Of a DNA stretch of 6,088 nucleotides, positions 1 through 6,049 are shown piece by piece. The stretch's first letter is position 1; every line of letters starts with the position of its first letter. The translations under genes and the position numbers were made by a program. This stretch comes from Planctomycetota bacterium (GTDB lineage: Bacteria; Planctomycetota; Planctomycetia; Isosphaerales; Isosphaeraceae), in contig JAKAUH010000612.1 in the NCBI GenBank assembly GCA_021818605.1, positions 1 to 6,088 on the forward strand, in the 5' to 3' direction. A model generated the notes under the pieces. That model was not told where the DNA came from and ran no database searches. It saw only the letters and a program-made list of their open reading frames with translations.

Positions 1-5
1 TCTAG

Positions 6-284
6 GTGGCCGACACCGGGAGGGCCGACGAGTTGAACCGCGCGGCCGGGGGACTGGCTCAGGCGGCGATCGGCCTGGCTGGCGACGAGCGGGCCGGGCG
101 CGAGGTCGGCGTCCCGCACGCACCGGCCACCCGTGCCCCCAGCGGCCTCGGACAGGCCGGCGCCGAAGAGACTCGAGGGGTAGGACTTGCCTTGAGGCTA
201 ACCGGCGAGGCCGCCCGGGCCTGGATGGACGTGCTGCGGGCGTCGGGCGGGGGCGAGTCAACGGTGCGGGTCAGCGCCCGCTGA
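6..284 (+). CDS. weakly supported small ORF, 92 aa, unknown function
   Basis: I do not recognise this frame and doubt it is a gene. It starts with GTG directly after an in-frame TAG at 3-5 and ends at TGA 282-284. Base periodicity is coding-like: by hand count about 85% GC at third, 82% at first and 65% at second positions. The peptide is rich in Ala, Gly and Arg, with no signal peptide, membrane segment or known motif. Too little sequence lies upstream to look for a ribosome-binding site. The antisense frame in the same codon register is open from about 196 to the left edge and also reads protein-like, so the periodicity may come from a minus-strand gene continuing off the window, or from an old decayed gene. 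Nothing else is evident in 1-326. Confidence 0.18.
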   Translation: MADTGRADELNRAAGGLAQAAIGLAGDERAGREVGVPHAPATRAPSGLGQAGAEETRGVGLALRLTGEAARAWMDVLRASGGGESTVRVSAR

Positions 285-293
285 TGGCGGGTG
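275..293. repeat. short inverted repeat between convergent frames
   Basis: Positions 275-281 pair with 287-293: seven pairs including one G-T wobble, with a 5-base loop. It lies 34 bases past the stop of the minus-strand gene ending at 327, so it could help end that transcript. No T-rich tract follows on either strand, so it is not a classical intrinsic terminator. Confidence 0.25.
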
Positions 294-326
294 GGTTGGG
301 AGGGAGCGGCGGTCCAGTTCGTTCGA

Positions 327-755
327 TCAGTTGTATTCGGACGATGCCAGGATGATCGAGGCCTCGATGTCGTCGTCGCCGATGGGCGGCATGTCGAACT
401 CGAACACGGCGCGGCGATACCCGAGCATCACGGCCACCTTGAGCACGTCGCCGTGGGTGGGGAAGGTCTTGCCCGAGAGTTCCTTGAAGCGCTGCATGGC
501 GTTCATGAACTCCAGCTCGTCGTCGGTGTACTGCTTCTCGAAGGTGGTGGGGTCGATCCGGCGCCGGCGTTCCTTCTTCTGACGGCGTTCCGGGGCGGGG
601 GTCTGCTGATGCGGGCCCGGCGACTGGGCGGCGGCGTCGCCACGATGGCGACGCTCGCGGCCGTTGCGGCGGTCGTGGAAGAGGGTGTTGCGGGGATACG
701 AGGAAAAATCGAATTCCTGCGGCGCGGGATTCGTCTGTTCCTGGTCGGCGGACAT
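327..755 (-). CDS. conserved planctomycete-type hypothetical protein, 142 aa
   Basis: Function unknown. The start at 755 is preferred over the in-frame ATG at 866 because GGAG lies 9 bases upstream of it, and because the 37-residue extension is Arg/Pro-rich and looks untranslated. Residues 1-66 are polar and probably disordered, with Arg-rich clusters at 29-38 (DRRNGRERRH) and 57-66 (ending ERRRR). A compact helical domain spans about 67-115: IDPTTFEK, then YTDDELEFMNAM, then SGKTFPTHGDVLKV, then LGYRR. The tail holds an acidic patch (GDDDIE). From memory, the pattern of an acidic DDELEFM segment followed by SG-x-x-FPT and LGYR recurs in short planctomycete proteins of unknown role. The basic N-terminus could contact nucleic acid, but no DNA-binding fold is evident. 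The gene is transcribed away from the 1206 gene, with a 450-base gap between starts. That it is a real gene is likely; its role is open. Confidence 0.8.
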   Translation of the reverse strand: MSADQEQTNPAPQEFDFSSYPRNTLFHDRRNGRERRHRGDAAAQSPGPHQQTPAPERRQKKERRRRIDPTTFEKQYTDDELEFMNAMQRFKELSGKTFPTHGDVLKVAVMLGYRRAVFEFDMPPIGDDDIEASIILASSEYN

Positions 756-764
756 GGCGATGGA

Positions 765-768
765 CTCC
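765..768 (-). promoter_or_regulatory. ribosome-binding site deciding the start at 755
   Basis: On the minus strand GGAG sits 9 bases before the ATG at 755-753. It supports the 142-aa form over the longer frame starting at 866. Confidence 0.55.
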
Positions 769-924
769 GGGACGGCCCTCGGCGGGCGGGACGGGCGGCT
801 CCATTGCCGCACGCCGGCACGGCGCCGGGGGCGCGTGTGGGGTGTCGCCTCGGCGGGATGGTGCATCCCCCGGGGCCAGGGTTCGCCAGGCCGATTGCCC
901 GGCCTTTCTCGGCGTCCCGTAGAA

Positions 925-953
925 TGTCTAGGTTATGGCCGGATTCGTGTCAA
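925..953 (-). promoter_or_regulatory. candidate sigma70-type promoter for the 142-aa gene
   Basis: On the minus strand a perfect TTGACA (953-948) is followed after 17 bases by TAGACA (930-925), a weak -10 match. Transcription would start near 918, giving a leader of about 160 bases before the ATG at 755. The orientation fits. It is a consensus match only. Confidence 0.4.
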
Positions 954-1005
954 AACCGCCGTGACGAGGAGTGGTGTTTCCTCAACGGCTGCGCGCGGCC
1001 CTCGG

Positions 1006-1035
1006 TTGGCCGTCCTCGCAAGTGTGTGGCATAAT
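1006..1035 (+). promoter_or_regulatory. candidate sigma70-type promoter for the 1206 gene
   Basis: TTGGCC (1006-1011) and CATAAT (1030-1035) are 18 bases apart. CATAAT is a five-of-six match to the -10 consensus in GC-rich surroundings. The predicted start near 1042 leaves a leader of about 160 bases. A second pair, TTGCCC (895-900) and TAGAAT (920-925), has a 19-base spacer and is less convincing. Confidence 0.4.
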
Positions 1036-1192
1036 GAATTCCGATGGCACGGGTGTCGGGGCGGTCGGCCGCGCCGGCGTCCCGGGCCGCCGCGGTTCGT
1101 TCGTTCGTTATGGGCTTGTGGACGAAGATCCCGCGTCGTAAGTTATTAATTGAGGGAACATCGAGCGCCCGAGCCGGTCACTTCCTTCTGCT

Positions 1193-1196
1193 GGAG
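1193..1196 (+). promoter_or_regulatory. ribosome-binding site deciding the start at 1206
   Basis: GGAG lies 9 bases before ATG 1206. This start puts a clean signal peptide at the N-terminus. The in-frame ATGs at 1044 and 1110 have no such site and would bury the signal peptide. Confidence 0.6.
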
Positions 1197-1205
1197 ACAC
1201 CGAAC

Positions 1206-2906
1206 ATGTCCCGTACCGCCCGTCTGTGGAGAGGTGCCGGGTTCCTGATGCTGGGCAGCTTGATGTTGCCCGGCGGGTCGGCCTTCGCCGGTGACGACCC
1301 CCCGCTTTCCAAACAGTTAACCGATCTGGGCCGGCAGGCCCTGGCCCAGGGTGCGGCTCCGACTGCGGAGACGTTCTTCCAAAAGGCCCTGCTGCTGGAC
1401 CCGAACAACAAGCAGGCCGCCCAGGGCCTGGACCAGAGCAAGCACGCCCGCGGCAAGGTCATCCAGGTGGCCATGCAGCAGGCCGGCACGCCGCCAACCC
1501 CGGCCGTCCCCGCGGCGGGGGCCCCGGCCGAGCAGCCGGTGCCCGCGGCTCCCGATAACCGGGCCACTATCGACGAAACCATCCGCGCCGAGAGCCTGGC
1601 GCGAGAGCAGCTCACCAACGACGTCGAGCAACGGCTCCAGGCCGCCCGAGAACTGATGGATCAGGGGCAGCCCGAGGCCGCGCTCAACCAGTTGCGGCTG
1701 AACCTCAACGTCGTCCGCTCGGCCGTCAACGTCCCCGAGGCCGACCGGGCCAGCCTCGAGCGCCGAATCAATGCCCAGATGGTCTCCACGGCGCAGGCCG
1801 AGGAGCGGATCATCGCCGAGCGAGCCGAGCGCAACCGGGTCGAGGCGGCCTCCGAACAGCGGACCCGCGCCATCGGCATCTTCCAGCGCGACAAGGAGAC
1901 GATCGGCGCGATGATGGTCCAGTTCGACACCCTGATGAGCGAGGGCGTGTACAACATCCTCTTCATCGGCGGACTGGGCGACATCCGCGCCGCCGCGCAG
2001 CCGTTCTACGAGGCCAGGCTGCTGGCTCAGAAGGCCTACGCCCTTCAGCGCGGCGGGCCGCTCCCCTACAGCGACAACGACCCCGCGCCGGCCGCTGGCG
2101 AGCAGGTCTCGAACTCCATGAGCTTCTATACCCAGGAACTCATGTTCGTCCGCCTCAAGAACTACCGGTTCCTATTGACGATGCAGGACGTCACCCGGGC
2201 CTCGATCCCCTTCCCCGACAACCAGTTCATCGAGTATCCCGAGGCCGACTGGTGGCGGTACATCTCCGAGAAGCGAATCAAGCGCTGGGGCCGGGCCGTC
2301 GACCTCTTCGAGCGTGATCCCCGCACTCGCCAGATCCTCCAGATGCTCGATGAGCCGATCAGCATGTCCTTCGCGGCCGAGACGCCCCTGGACGACGTGC
2401 TCAAGTACATCAAGCAGGCCACGACCACCCCGACGTTCTCGGGGATCCCCATCTACGTCGATCCCATCGGCCTCCAGGAGGCCGAGCGCTCGCTCAACTC
2501 GACCGTCCAGATGGACCTCGAGGGCGTGCCCCTCAAGACCACCCTTCGCCTGATGCTCAAGCAGCTCGGCCTGGCGTACACCGTCAAGGACGGCTTCCTG
2601 ATGATCACCTCCGAGGACTCGGAAGACCAGCAGACCGAGATCCGCGTCTACCCTGTCGCCGACCTCGCCATCATCCCGCTGTCCCTCATGATGGGTGGTG
2701 GCGGCGGTATGGGCGGTGGTGGCATGGGTGGCGGCATGATGGGCGGCGGCATGGGCGGCATGGGCGGCGGCATGGGCGGTGGCATGGGCGGCGGCATGGG
2801 CGGCGGCATGATGGGCGGCGGCATGGGCATGATGTCGATTCCGGCCGTCGATCCACAGGACCCGTCGCGGTCCGACGACGCCTATCTGCAAAAAAAAAGC
2901 AACTAG
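1206..2906 (+). CDS. exported TPR/coiled-coil protein with STN (secretin-like) domain and Gly-Met tract; probable N-terminal part of a frameshifted protein
   Basis: As read in frame this is 566 aa. Residues 1-28 form a signal peptide (hydrophobic GFLMLGSLML, cleavage after AFA), so the product leaves the cytoplasm. Residues 38-76 make a TPR-like helix pair ending LLLDPNN. A Pro/Ala linker follows to about 118, then a long Glu/Arg/Gln-rich helical region (about 120-250) likely to form coiled coil. Residues 384-469 resemble the STN/secretin N-terminal fold: SFAAETPLDDVLKYI, IPIYVDP, LEGVPLKTTLRLML, then GFLMITS. The segment VYPVADL follows, and residues 495-543 are almost pure Gly and Met. Proteins of this build in planctomycetes are often labelled GspD/secretin-like, but no secretin pore domain is present, so a secretion role is inference. 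The frame closes at TAG 2904-2906, directly after an A9 run; a -1 shift there continues into the next reading frame. Start chosen on its ribosome-binding site and signal peptide. Confidence 0.85.
   Translation: MSRTARLWRGAGFLMLGSLMLPGGSAFAGDDPPLSKQLTDLGRQALAQGAAPTAETFFQKALLLDPNNKQAAQGLDQSKHARGKVIQVAMQQAGTPPTPAVPAAGAPAEQPVPAAPDNRATIDETIRAESLAREQLTNDVEQRLQAARELMDQGQPEAALNQLRLNLNVVRSAVNVPEADRASLERRINAQMVSTAQAEERIIAERAERNRVEAASEQRTRAIGIFQRDKETIGAMMVQFDTLMSEGVYNILFIGGLGDIRAAAQPFYEARLLAQKAYALQRGGPLPYSDNDPAPAAGEQVSNSMSFYTQELMFVRLKNYRFLLTMQDVTRASIPFPDNQFIEYPEADWWRYISEKRIKRWGRAVDLFERDPRTRQILQMLDEPISMSFAAETPLDDVLKYIKQATTTPTFSGIPIYVDPIGLQEAERSLNSTVQMDLEGVPLKTTLRLMLKQLGLAYTVKDGFLMITSEDSEDQQTEIRVYPVADLAIIPLSLMMGGGGGMGGGGMGGGMMGGGMGGMGGGMGGGMGGGMGGGMMGGGMGMMSIPAVDPQDPSRSDDAYLQKKSN
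2688..2834 (+). repeat. in-frame Gly-Met low-complexity repeat
   Basis: About 49 codons are irregular repeats of ATGGGCGGCGGC-like units coding for Met followed by two to five Gly. It lies inside the exported protein, after the STN-like domain. The mix of GGC and GGT codons and varying unit length suggests growth and shrinkage by replication slippage. It probably forms a flexible tether. Confidence 0.85.
2890..2898 (+). other. A9 slippery tract: probable frameshift or transcriptional slippage site
   Basis: Nine consecutive A's form the longest homopolymer I see in the window. In the upstream frame they read CAA AAA AAA AGC AAC TAG, so the stop comes two codons later. The heptamer A AAA AAA (2891-2897) fits the X XXY YYZ pattern for -1 ribosomal slippage, and an A10 transcript would give the same frame. 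The -1 frame has no stop from here to 2984 and joins the downstream reading frame. Downstream are a palindrome AGGACGTCCT (2907-2916) and a hairpin with six pairs and a 3-base loop (2921-2935). Whether slippage occurs, or this is a mutation or sequencing error, cannot be seen here. Confidence 0.6.
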
Positions 2907-2983
2907 AGGACGTCCTGCTCGGCGGTCCGACCGTCCGTAGCCGTTCCTCCACAACCGCAACCACTCGGGGCCAGTCCGGCGTC

Positions 2984-4303
2984 ATGCCGGCTGGCCCCTC
3001 GTCGTTGGGGAACAGGAGTTATTACGACGGGCCAAGCGTCAAGCCAGGGTCGTCGAATTCGAGGTCCGAGGTCTCGCCGCTCTTCCGGCCAGGCGGGCCG
3101 AAGAGGGGCGACTCACCCCTGGATCGGTTGATCCCGATCGAGGGCCCCTCGCGGAGAGGCACGGCGTCGGTCGTTCACACCAACCCGTTCACCTTCTGGT
3201 CGAACTACTACAAAACGCACAGCGAGACCGCCGGCGAGTTGCACGAAACCGTCCGGCTACTGGGCGTGAATCAGCGGATGCGCGACGTCCAGGCCGTGCT
3301 CGTCGGTTACCTGACACACCACGGCAAAAATGCCGAGGCGTGGATGTACCGGGCGCTGGCGCTGGCGATCCACATGAACCGCGGATCGGCCTCGGACGAG
3401 TCGGCGGCGCTCAACTATGCGGCCGACCTGGCGCAGCGGACCCACAACCCGAACGACCTGGTAAGCGTGGCCGATACGATGGCGCTCATGGGTCACGTCG
3501 ACCGGCAGGGCGCGCTCCTCGACGAGGCAGCCGTCCGGGTGCCGCATCTGAGCCAGCCGCTGAAGATGTCGGTCAACCTGGCGCTGAAGACGAAGGACCC
3601 CGCCCGCATGGGGGACGCGATCGAAAAGTTGCTGGCCCTCGGCTGGCCCGGCGAGGACGAATACATCCGCGCCGAGTGCCGCCGTCAGGTCCAGAACATG
3701 GCAAAGGCCCTGCGCGAGGACGGACGCAGCCAGGATGCCGCGACCCTGGAGGGCCGGCTGGCCGAGGCCCTGACCCGCGATGTCTTCGTCCGGCTCTCCT
3801 GGGACGGCTATGCCGATTACGACCTCGCCGTGGATGAACCGCTGGGCGTGACGGCCAGCTACGACCTGCCCCGGACGGTCTTCGGCGGCTCGGTGCTGGG
3901 AAACGGGTTCGGCAAGCACTCGGAGGAGGTCTACGTTTGCCCCCGGGGTTTCGACGGTGATTATACCATCCATATCCGTTCGATCTGGGCGGATCCGGCC
4001 CAACCGGTCGTCCGCGTCAAGCTCGAGACGATCGCGCACGAGGGAACGCCGCAGGAGAAGCGGGAGGTTCACAACCTCACGCCCGAGCAGATCGGCCAAG
4101 CGTTCGTGATCCACCTCGACGGCGGGCGGCGGAAGACGGTGCTGCCCTACATCGACCCGCGAGCCGGTAAGATCGAGTTCCAGGCGATGGGCCGGCCACT
4201 GACGAGGCACACGAGGTCGGCCCGGAATCGGGCTCGCGGGAATCCGCCGGCCGATCCGAAGACCCGCGCAACCCTGAAGAACGGCGTCAGGCCGAAGTCC
4301 TGA
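2984..4303 (+). CDS. helical-repeat protein with C-terminal DUF2135-like beta domain; probable C-terminal part of the frameshifted protein
   Basis: From the first ATG this is 439 aa, but I doubt that start. No ribosome-binding site precedes 2984, no signal peptide is present, and the frame is open upstream through the A9 run at 2890-2898. Joined by a -1 shift to the gene starting at 1206, it gives about 1,032 aa, with the junction reading QKKKQLEDVLLGG. Residues 1-66 are Ser/Pro/Gly-rich and linker-like. Residues 67-262 are alpha-helical, TPR-like, with Ala/Leu periodicity (AEAWMYRALALAIHM; ADTMALMGHVDRQGALLDEA). Residues 266-389 look like a beta sandwich resembling DUF2135/YfaP: RLSWDGYADYDLAVDEP, then FGGSVLGNGFGKHSEEVYV, then GDYTIHI. 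The last 50 residues are basic and probably disordered. The beta domain is thought to bind or pack extracytoplasmically, which makes sense only if the signal peptide of the upstream part is used. The assignment to DUF2135 is by motif resemblance only. Confidence 0.8.
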   Translation: MPAGPSSLGNRSYYDGPSVKPGSSNSRSEVSPLFRPGGPKRGDSPLDRLIPIEGPSRRGTASVVHTNPFTFWSNYYKTHSETAGELHETVRLLGVNQRMRDVQAVLVGYLTHHGKNAEAWMYRALALAIHMNRGSASDESAALNYAADLAQRTHNPNDLVSVADTMALMGHVDRQGALLDEAAVRVPHLSQPLKMSVNLALKTKDPARMGDAIEKLLALGWPGEDEYIRAECRRQVQNMAKALREDGRSQDAATLEGRLAEALTRDVFVRLSWDGYADYDLAVDEPLGVTASYDLPRTVFGGSVLGNGFGKHSEEVYVCPRGFDGDYTIHIRSIWADPAQPVVRVKLETIAHEGTPQEKREVHNLTPEQIGQAFVIHLDGGRRKTVLPYIDPRAGKIEFQAMGRPLTRHTRSARNRARGNPPADPKTRATLKNGVRPKS

Positions 4304-4304
4304 T

Positions 4305-4340
4305 AGCCTGGCGGCCTGGCCGGCCTGGCTGCTTGCTTTT
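4305..4340 (+). terminator. probable Rho-independent terminator
   Basis: It starts two bases after the stop at 4301-4303. AGCC-T-GGC (4305-4312) pairs with GCC-T-GGCT (4323-4330), interrupted by one T-T mismatch, and the T-rich CTTGCTTTT follows at 4332-4340. The placement is right for ending the 1206-4303 transcript. The imperfect stem lowers confidence. Confidence 0.45.
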
Positions 4341-4347
4341 GTAACCA

Positions 4348-4377
4348 TTGCGGGCCGCGGCGGGCAGTCGTTATAGT
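4348..4377 (+). promoter_or_regulatory. candidate promoter for the HtrA-like gene
   Basis: TTGCGG (4348-4353) and TATAGT (4372-4377) are 18 bases apart, just after the probable terminator. Transcription would start near 4384, leaving a leader of about 285 bases before ATG 4669. It is a consensus match only. Confidence 0.4.
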
Positions 4378-4423
4378 CATCAAGGTATCGGACCGCCCGT
4401 CTCGGGAGCACCCGGGTTCGAGT

Positions 4424-4450
4424 GATCCGCATGCTGCCGGCCCGCGGATC
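4424..4450 (+). repeat. perfect 7-bp inverted repeat in the leader of the HtrA-like gene
   Basis: GATCCGC (4424-4430) is exactly complementary to GCGGATC (4444-4450), with a 13-base loop. A third partial copy, GATCCG, occurs at about 4465. It could be an RNA hairpin in the leader or an operator-like site. I see nothing else of note in 4451-4650 and no gene there. Confidence 0.35.
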
Positions 4451-4656
4451 CTCTTCTCGGACCAGATCCGTCGGCGGTAGGCTTGCACGCGGCCTGGACG
4501 ACCGCGGAGACGTGTCAGGCGGTCTGGAGTCCTTCGCCCGCTCCGTGAGGCCGACGCCTGGCCTTCCGACTCGCCTCGGTCTTCGGGCCGAGACCCGGCC
4601 ACGCAAACTGGCCCCGCAGGCTCGTGGTCTGGCGAGCTTCGATCGCATCTGGGGAT

Positions 4657-4660
4657 GGAG
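4657..4660 (+). promoter_or_regulatory. ribosome-binding site deciding the start at 4669
   Basis: GGAG lies 8 bases before ATG 4669. It supports this start over the in-frame GTG at 4624, which would add 15 residues in front of the signal peptide. Confidence 0.6.
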
Positions 4661-4668
4661 TACCCACG

Positions 4669-6036
4669 ATGATTCCCATCTGCCGAGAGTCGCGAGCCGT
4701 TGGCCGGGTCCTCCTCGCCGTCATCGCCATCGCGGCCGCCGGGATCGGAGGGATGTCGCCGGTCGCGAACGCACAGGACGCGGCCGCGTCGCTGTCGGCG
4801 AGCTTTCGCCGGGCGGCGGCGCGCGTGAAGGGTGCGCTGGTGACGGTACGCGTGGCGGATACCTTTCCCTCGGGCCAGCCCATCCCGTCAGGGCCCGGTC
4901 GTCTCATTCCCCAGCTCGGAATGCCGCCCGGGGTCATTCGCTCGCCCGAGGTCGACGGGCCGATCTCCTGGACGGGTCTTGTGATCGACGCTGAGCACGG
5001 GCACGTGCTCACGACCGAGCGACCGACCCAGGGAGCCATCCAGCTCGTGGTGACGTTCCCGGACGGGGTCGAGCGGTTGACCTCCGAGATTCGCCGCGAT
5101 GAGCGGAGCGACCTGGCGTTGCTGGTGGTCGACACGCAGGGGCTACGCCTCGAACCAGCGGCGTGGGGCGATCCCGCGAAGCTCGAGCCGGGCGACTGGC
5201 TGGTCGCGCTCGGTCAGCCCGGACCGGGGCCGCCGTCGCTATCGGCCGGGGTCTTCAGCGCCCGACGCGAGGCCAGGGGCGAGTTCCTGCTCGAGACGGA
5301 CGCCGCGATCCCGCGGGTCGGGGCCGGCGGAGTGCTGGTCAACCTGGCCGGCGAGGTCGTCGGGATCGGCAAGCTGGGCGGCCGTCGGAGCGACGGGTTC
5401 GAGGGGATGAGTCACGCGATCCCTGCGGACCGGGCTCGCCGGATCACCGCCGACCTGGCGCGGTTCGGTCGGGCCCGGCGCGGTCATCTGGGCCTCTACA
5501 TCGACGCAAACGGACCGCTCGCGATGCCGCCGGGAGACGGTCAGCCGGGCGTGCACGTGTCGGCGGTCATGCGCGATTCGCCGGCAGCCCAGGCCGGCGT
5601 GAAGCGCGGCGACATCATCGTCGCGGCGGGCGGGCGTCCGGTGAATGGCGTGGCCGCGCTCCAGGAGGCCGTCGAGCGGACTCCGATCGGGGATGAACTG
5701 AAGCTGACCGTCCGCCGCGACGGCCGGACGCTGGAGATCCCCACCCGGCCGCGGCTCGAGCCGGCTCCCGGCGCGGTCGGCCAACCCGCCCGGCGTGAAC
5801 CGCTCGGCCCTCGGGATTCCGGCCACGGCACGGATTCGAGCGTCCCGCCCGCGCCCGCGCCCGAGACAGTCCCGGGTCGTCCGGGTCCAGGGCGTCGGCC
5901 CGGCAATGGCGCGGGCGACGGCAAGAATTCCGCGGCGACGCCTCCCCAGCCGAAACCCACCCGGCCCCCGGGTGATTCTCCTCCGCCGCTTGATGTGCCG
6001 GAGCTGCCTCCTCCACCGCCGGACAATCGCACGTGA
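4669..6036 (+). CDS. exported HtrA/DegP-like protein with PDZ domain, catalytically degenerate (pseudoprotease)
   Basis: 455 aa. Residues 1-36 are a signal peptide (VLLAVIAIAAAGIGG core, cleavage after ANA), so it acts in the periplasm or outside the cell. A trypsin-like HtrA fold covers about 40-262. Alignment by motif gives: GHVLTTERP (111-119) in place of the usual G-x-I-L-T-N-N-H-V, so the catalytic His is Arg118; SDLALL (147-152) keeps the Asp at 148; TDAAIPRVGAGGVLVN (210-225) replaces TDAAINPGNSGGPLVN, so the catalytic Ser is Ala219 and the oxyanion segment is altered. Two of three catalytic residues are therefore missing, and proteolysis is not expected. One PDZ domain follows at about 272-358 (GVHVSAVMRDSPAAQAGVKRGDIIVAAGGRPV), intact in its core. 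Residues 359-455 are Pro/Gly/Arg-rich and probably disordered. The likely role is peptide or protein binding, as adaptor or chaperone; the partner is unknown. It probably has its own promoter, separate from the upstream genes. Confidence 0.88.
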   Translation: MIPICRESRAVGRVLLAVIAIAAAGIGGMSPVANAQDAAASLSASFRRAAARVKGALVTVRVADTFPSGQPIPSGPGRLIPQLGMPPGVIRSPEVDGPISWTGLVIDAEHGHVLTTERPTQGAIQLVVTFPDGVERLTSEIRRDERSDLALLVVDTQGLRLEPAAWGDPAKLEPGDWLVALGQPGPGPPSLSAGVFSARREARGEFLLETDAAIPRVGAGGVLVNLAGEVVGIGKLGGRRSDGFEGMSHAIPADRARRITADLARFGRARRGHLGLYIDANGPLAMPPGDGQPGVHVSAVMRDSPAAQAGVKRGDIIVAAGGRPVNGVAALQEAVERTPIGDELKLTVRRDGRTLEIPTRPRLEPAPGAVGQPARREPLGPRDSGHGTDSSVPPAPAPETVPGRPGPGRRPGNGAGDGKNSAATPPQPKPTRPPGDSPPPLDVPELPPPPPDNRT

Positions 6037-6049
6037 TGAACGGAACGAG

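Larger units (their letters stand above)
756..1205. other. intergenic region between divergent genes
   Basis: These 450 bases separate two divergently transcribed genes. I find no credible gene here. They contain candidate promoters on each strand (925-953 minus, 1006-1035 plus), a short TTCG triplication near 1096-1107 and an AT-rich patch at about 1138-1155 that stands out in this GC-rich background. Both genes would then have leaders of roughly 160 bases. No riboswitch, sRNA or tRNA could be recognised by eye. Confidence 0.5.

Noticed and set aside
1044..1205. N-terminal extension of the 1206 gene by 54 residues (ATG at 1044 or 1110)
   Set aside because: No ribosome-binding site at either ATG, and the extension would place a clear signal peptide inside the protein.
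2172..2960. Long minus-strand open frame rich in His and Ala opposite the Gly-Met tract
   Set aside because: It is the antisense shadow of the exported protein; its composition follows directly from repeated GGC and ATG codons on the plus strand.
3014..3018. AGGAG that might be a ribosome-binding site for the 2984-4303 frame
   Set aside because: It lies after the ATG at 2984 and no in-frame ATG, GTG or TTG follows at usable distance.
4413..4423. GGTTCGAGT resembling the T-loop of a tRNA
   Set aside because: The flanks do not form the required 5-bp T stem, and no acceptor, D or anticodon arms could be found around it.
3257..4648. 463-codon minus-strand open frame
   Set aside because: It is antisense to the helical/DUF2135-like coding region and crosses the intergenic gap. 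Its Arg/Pro-rich composition is typical of shadows in GC-rich DNA, and the plus frame has clear domain motifs.
4422..4994. 190-codon plus-strand frame overlapping the leader and start of the HtrA-like gene
   Set aside because: Arg/Gly-rich, no ribosome-binding site, and it overlaps the signal peptide and protease domain in another frame.
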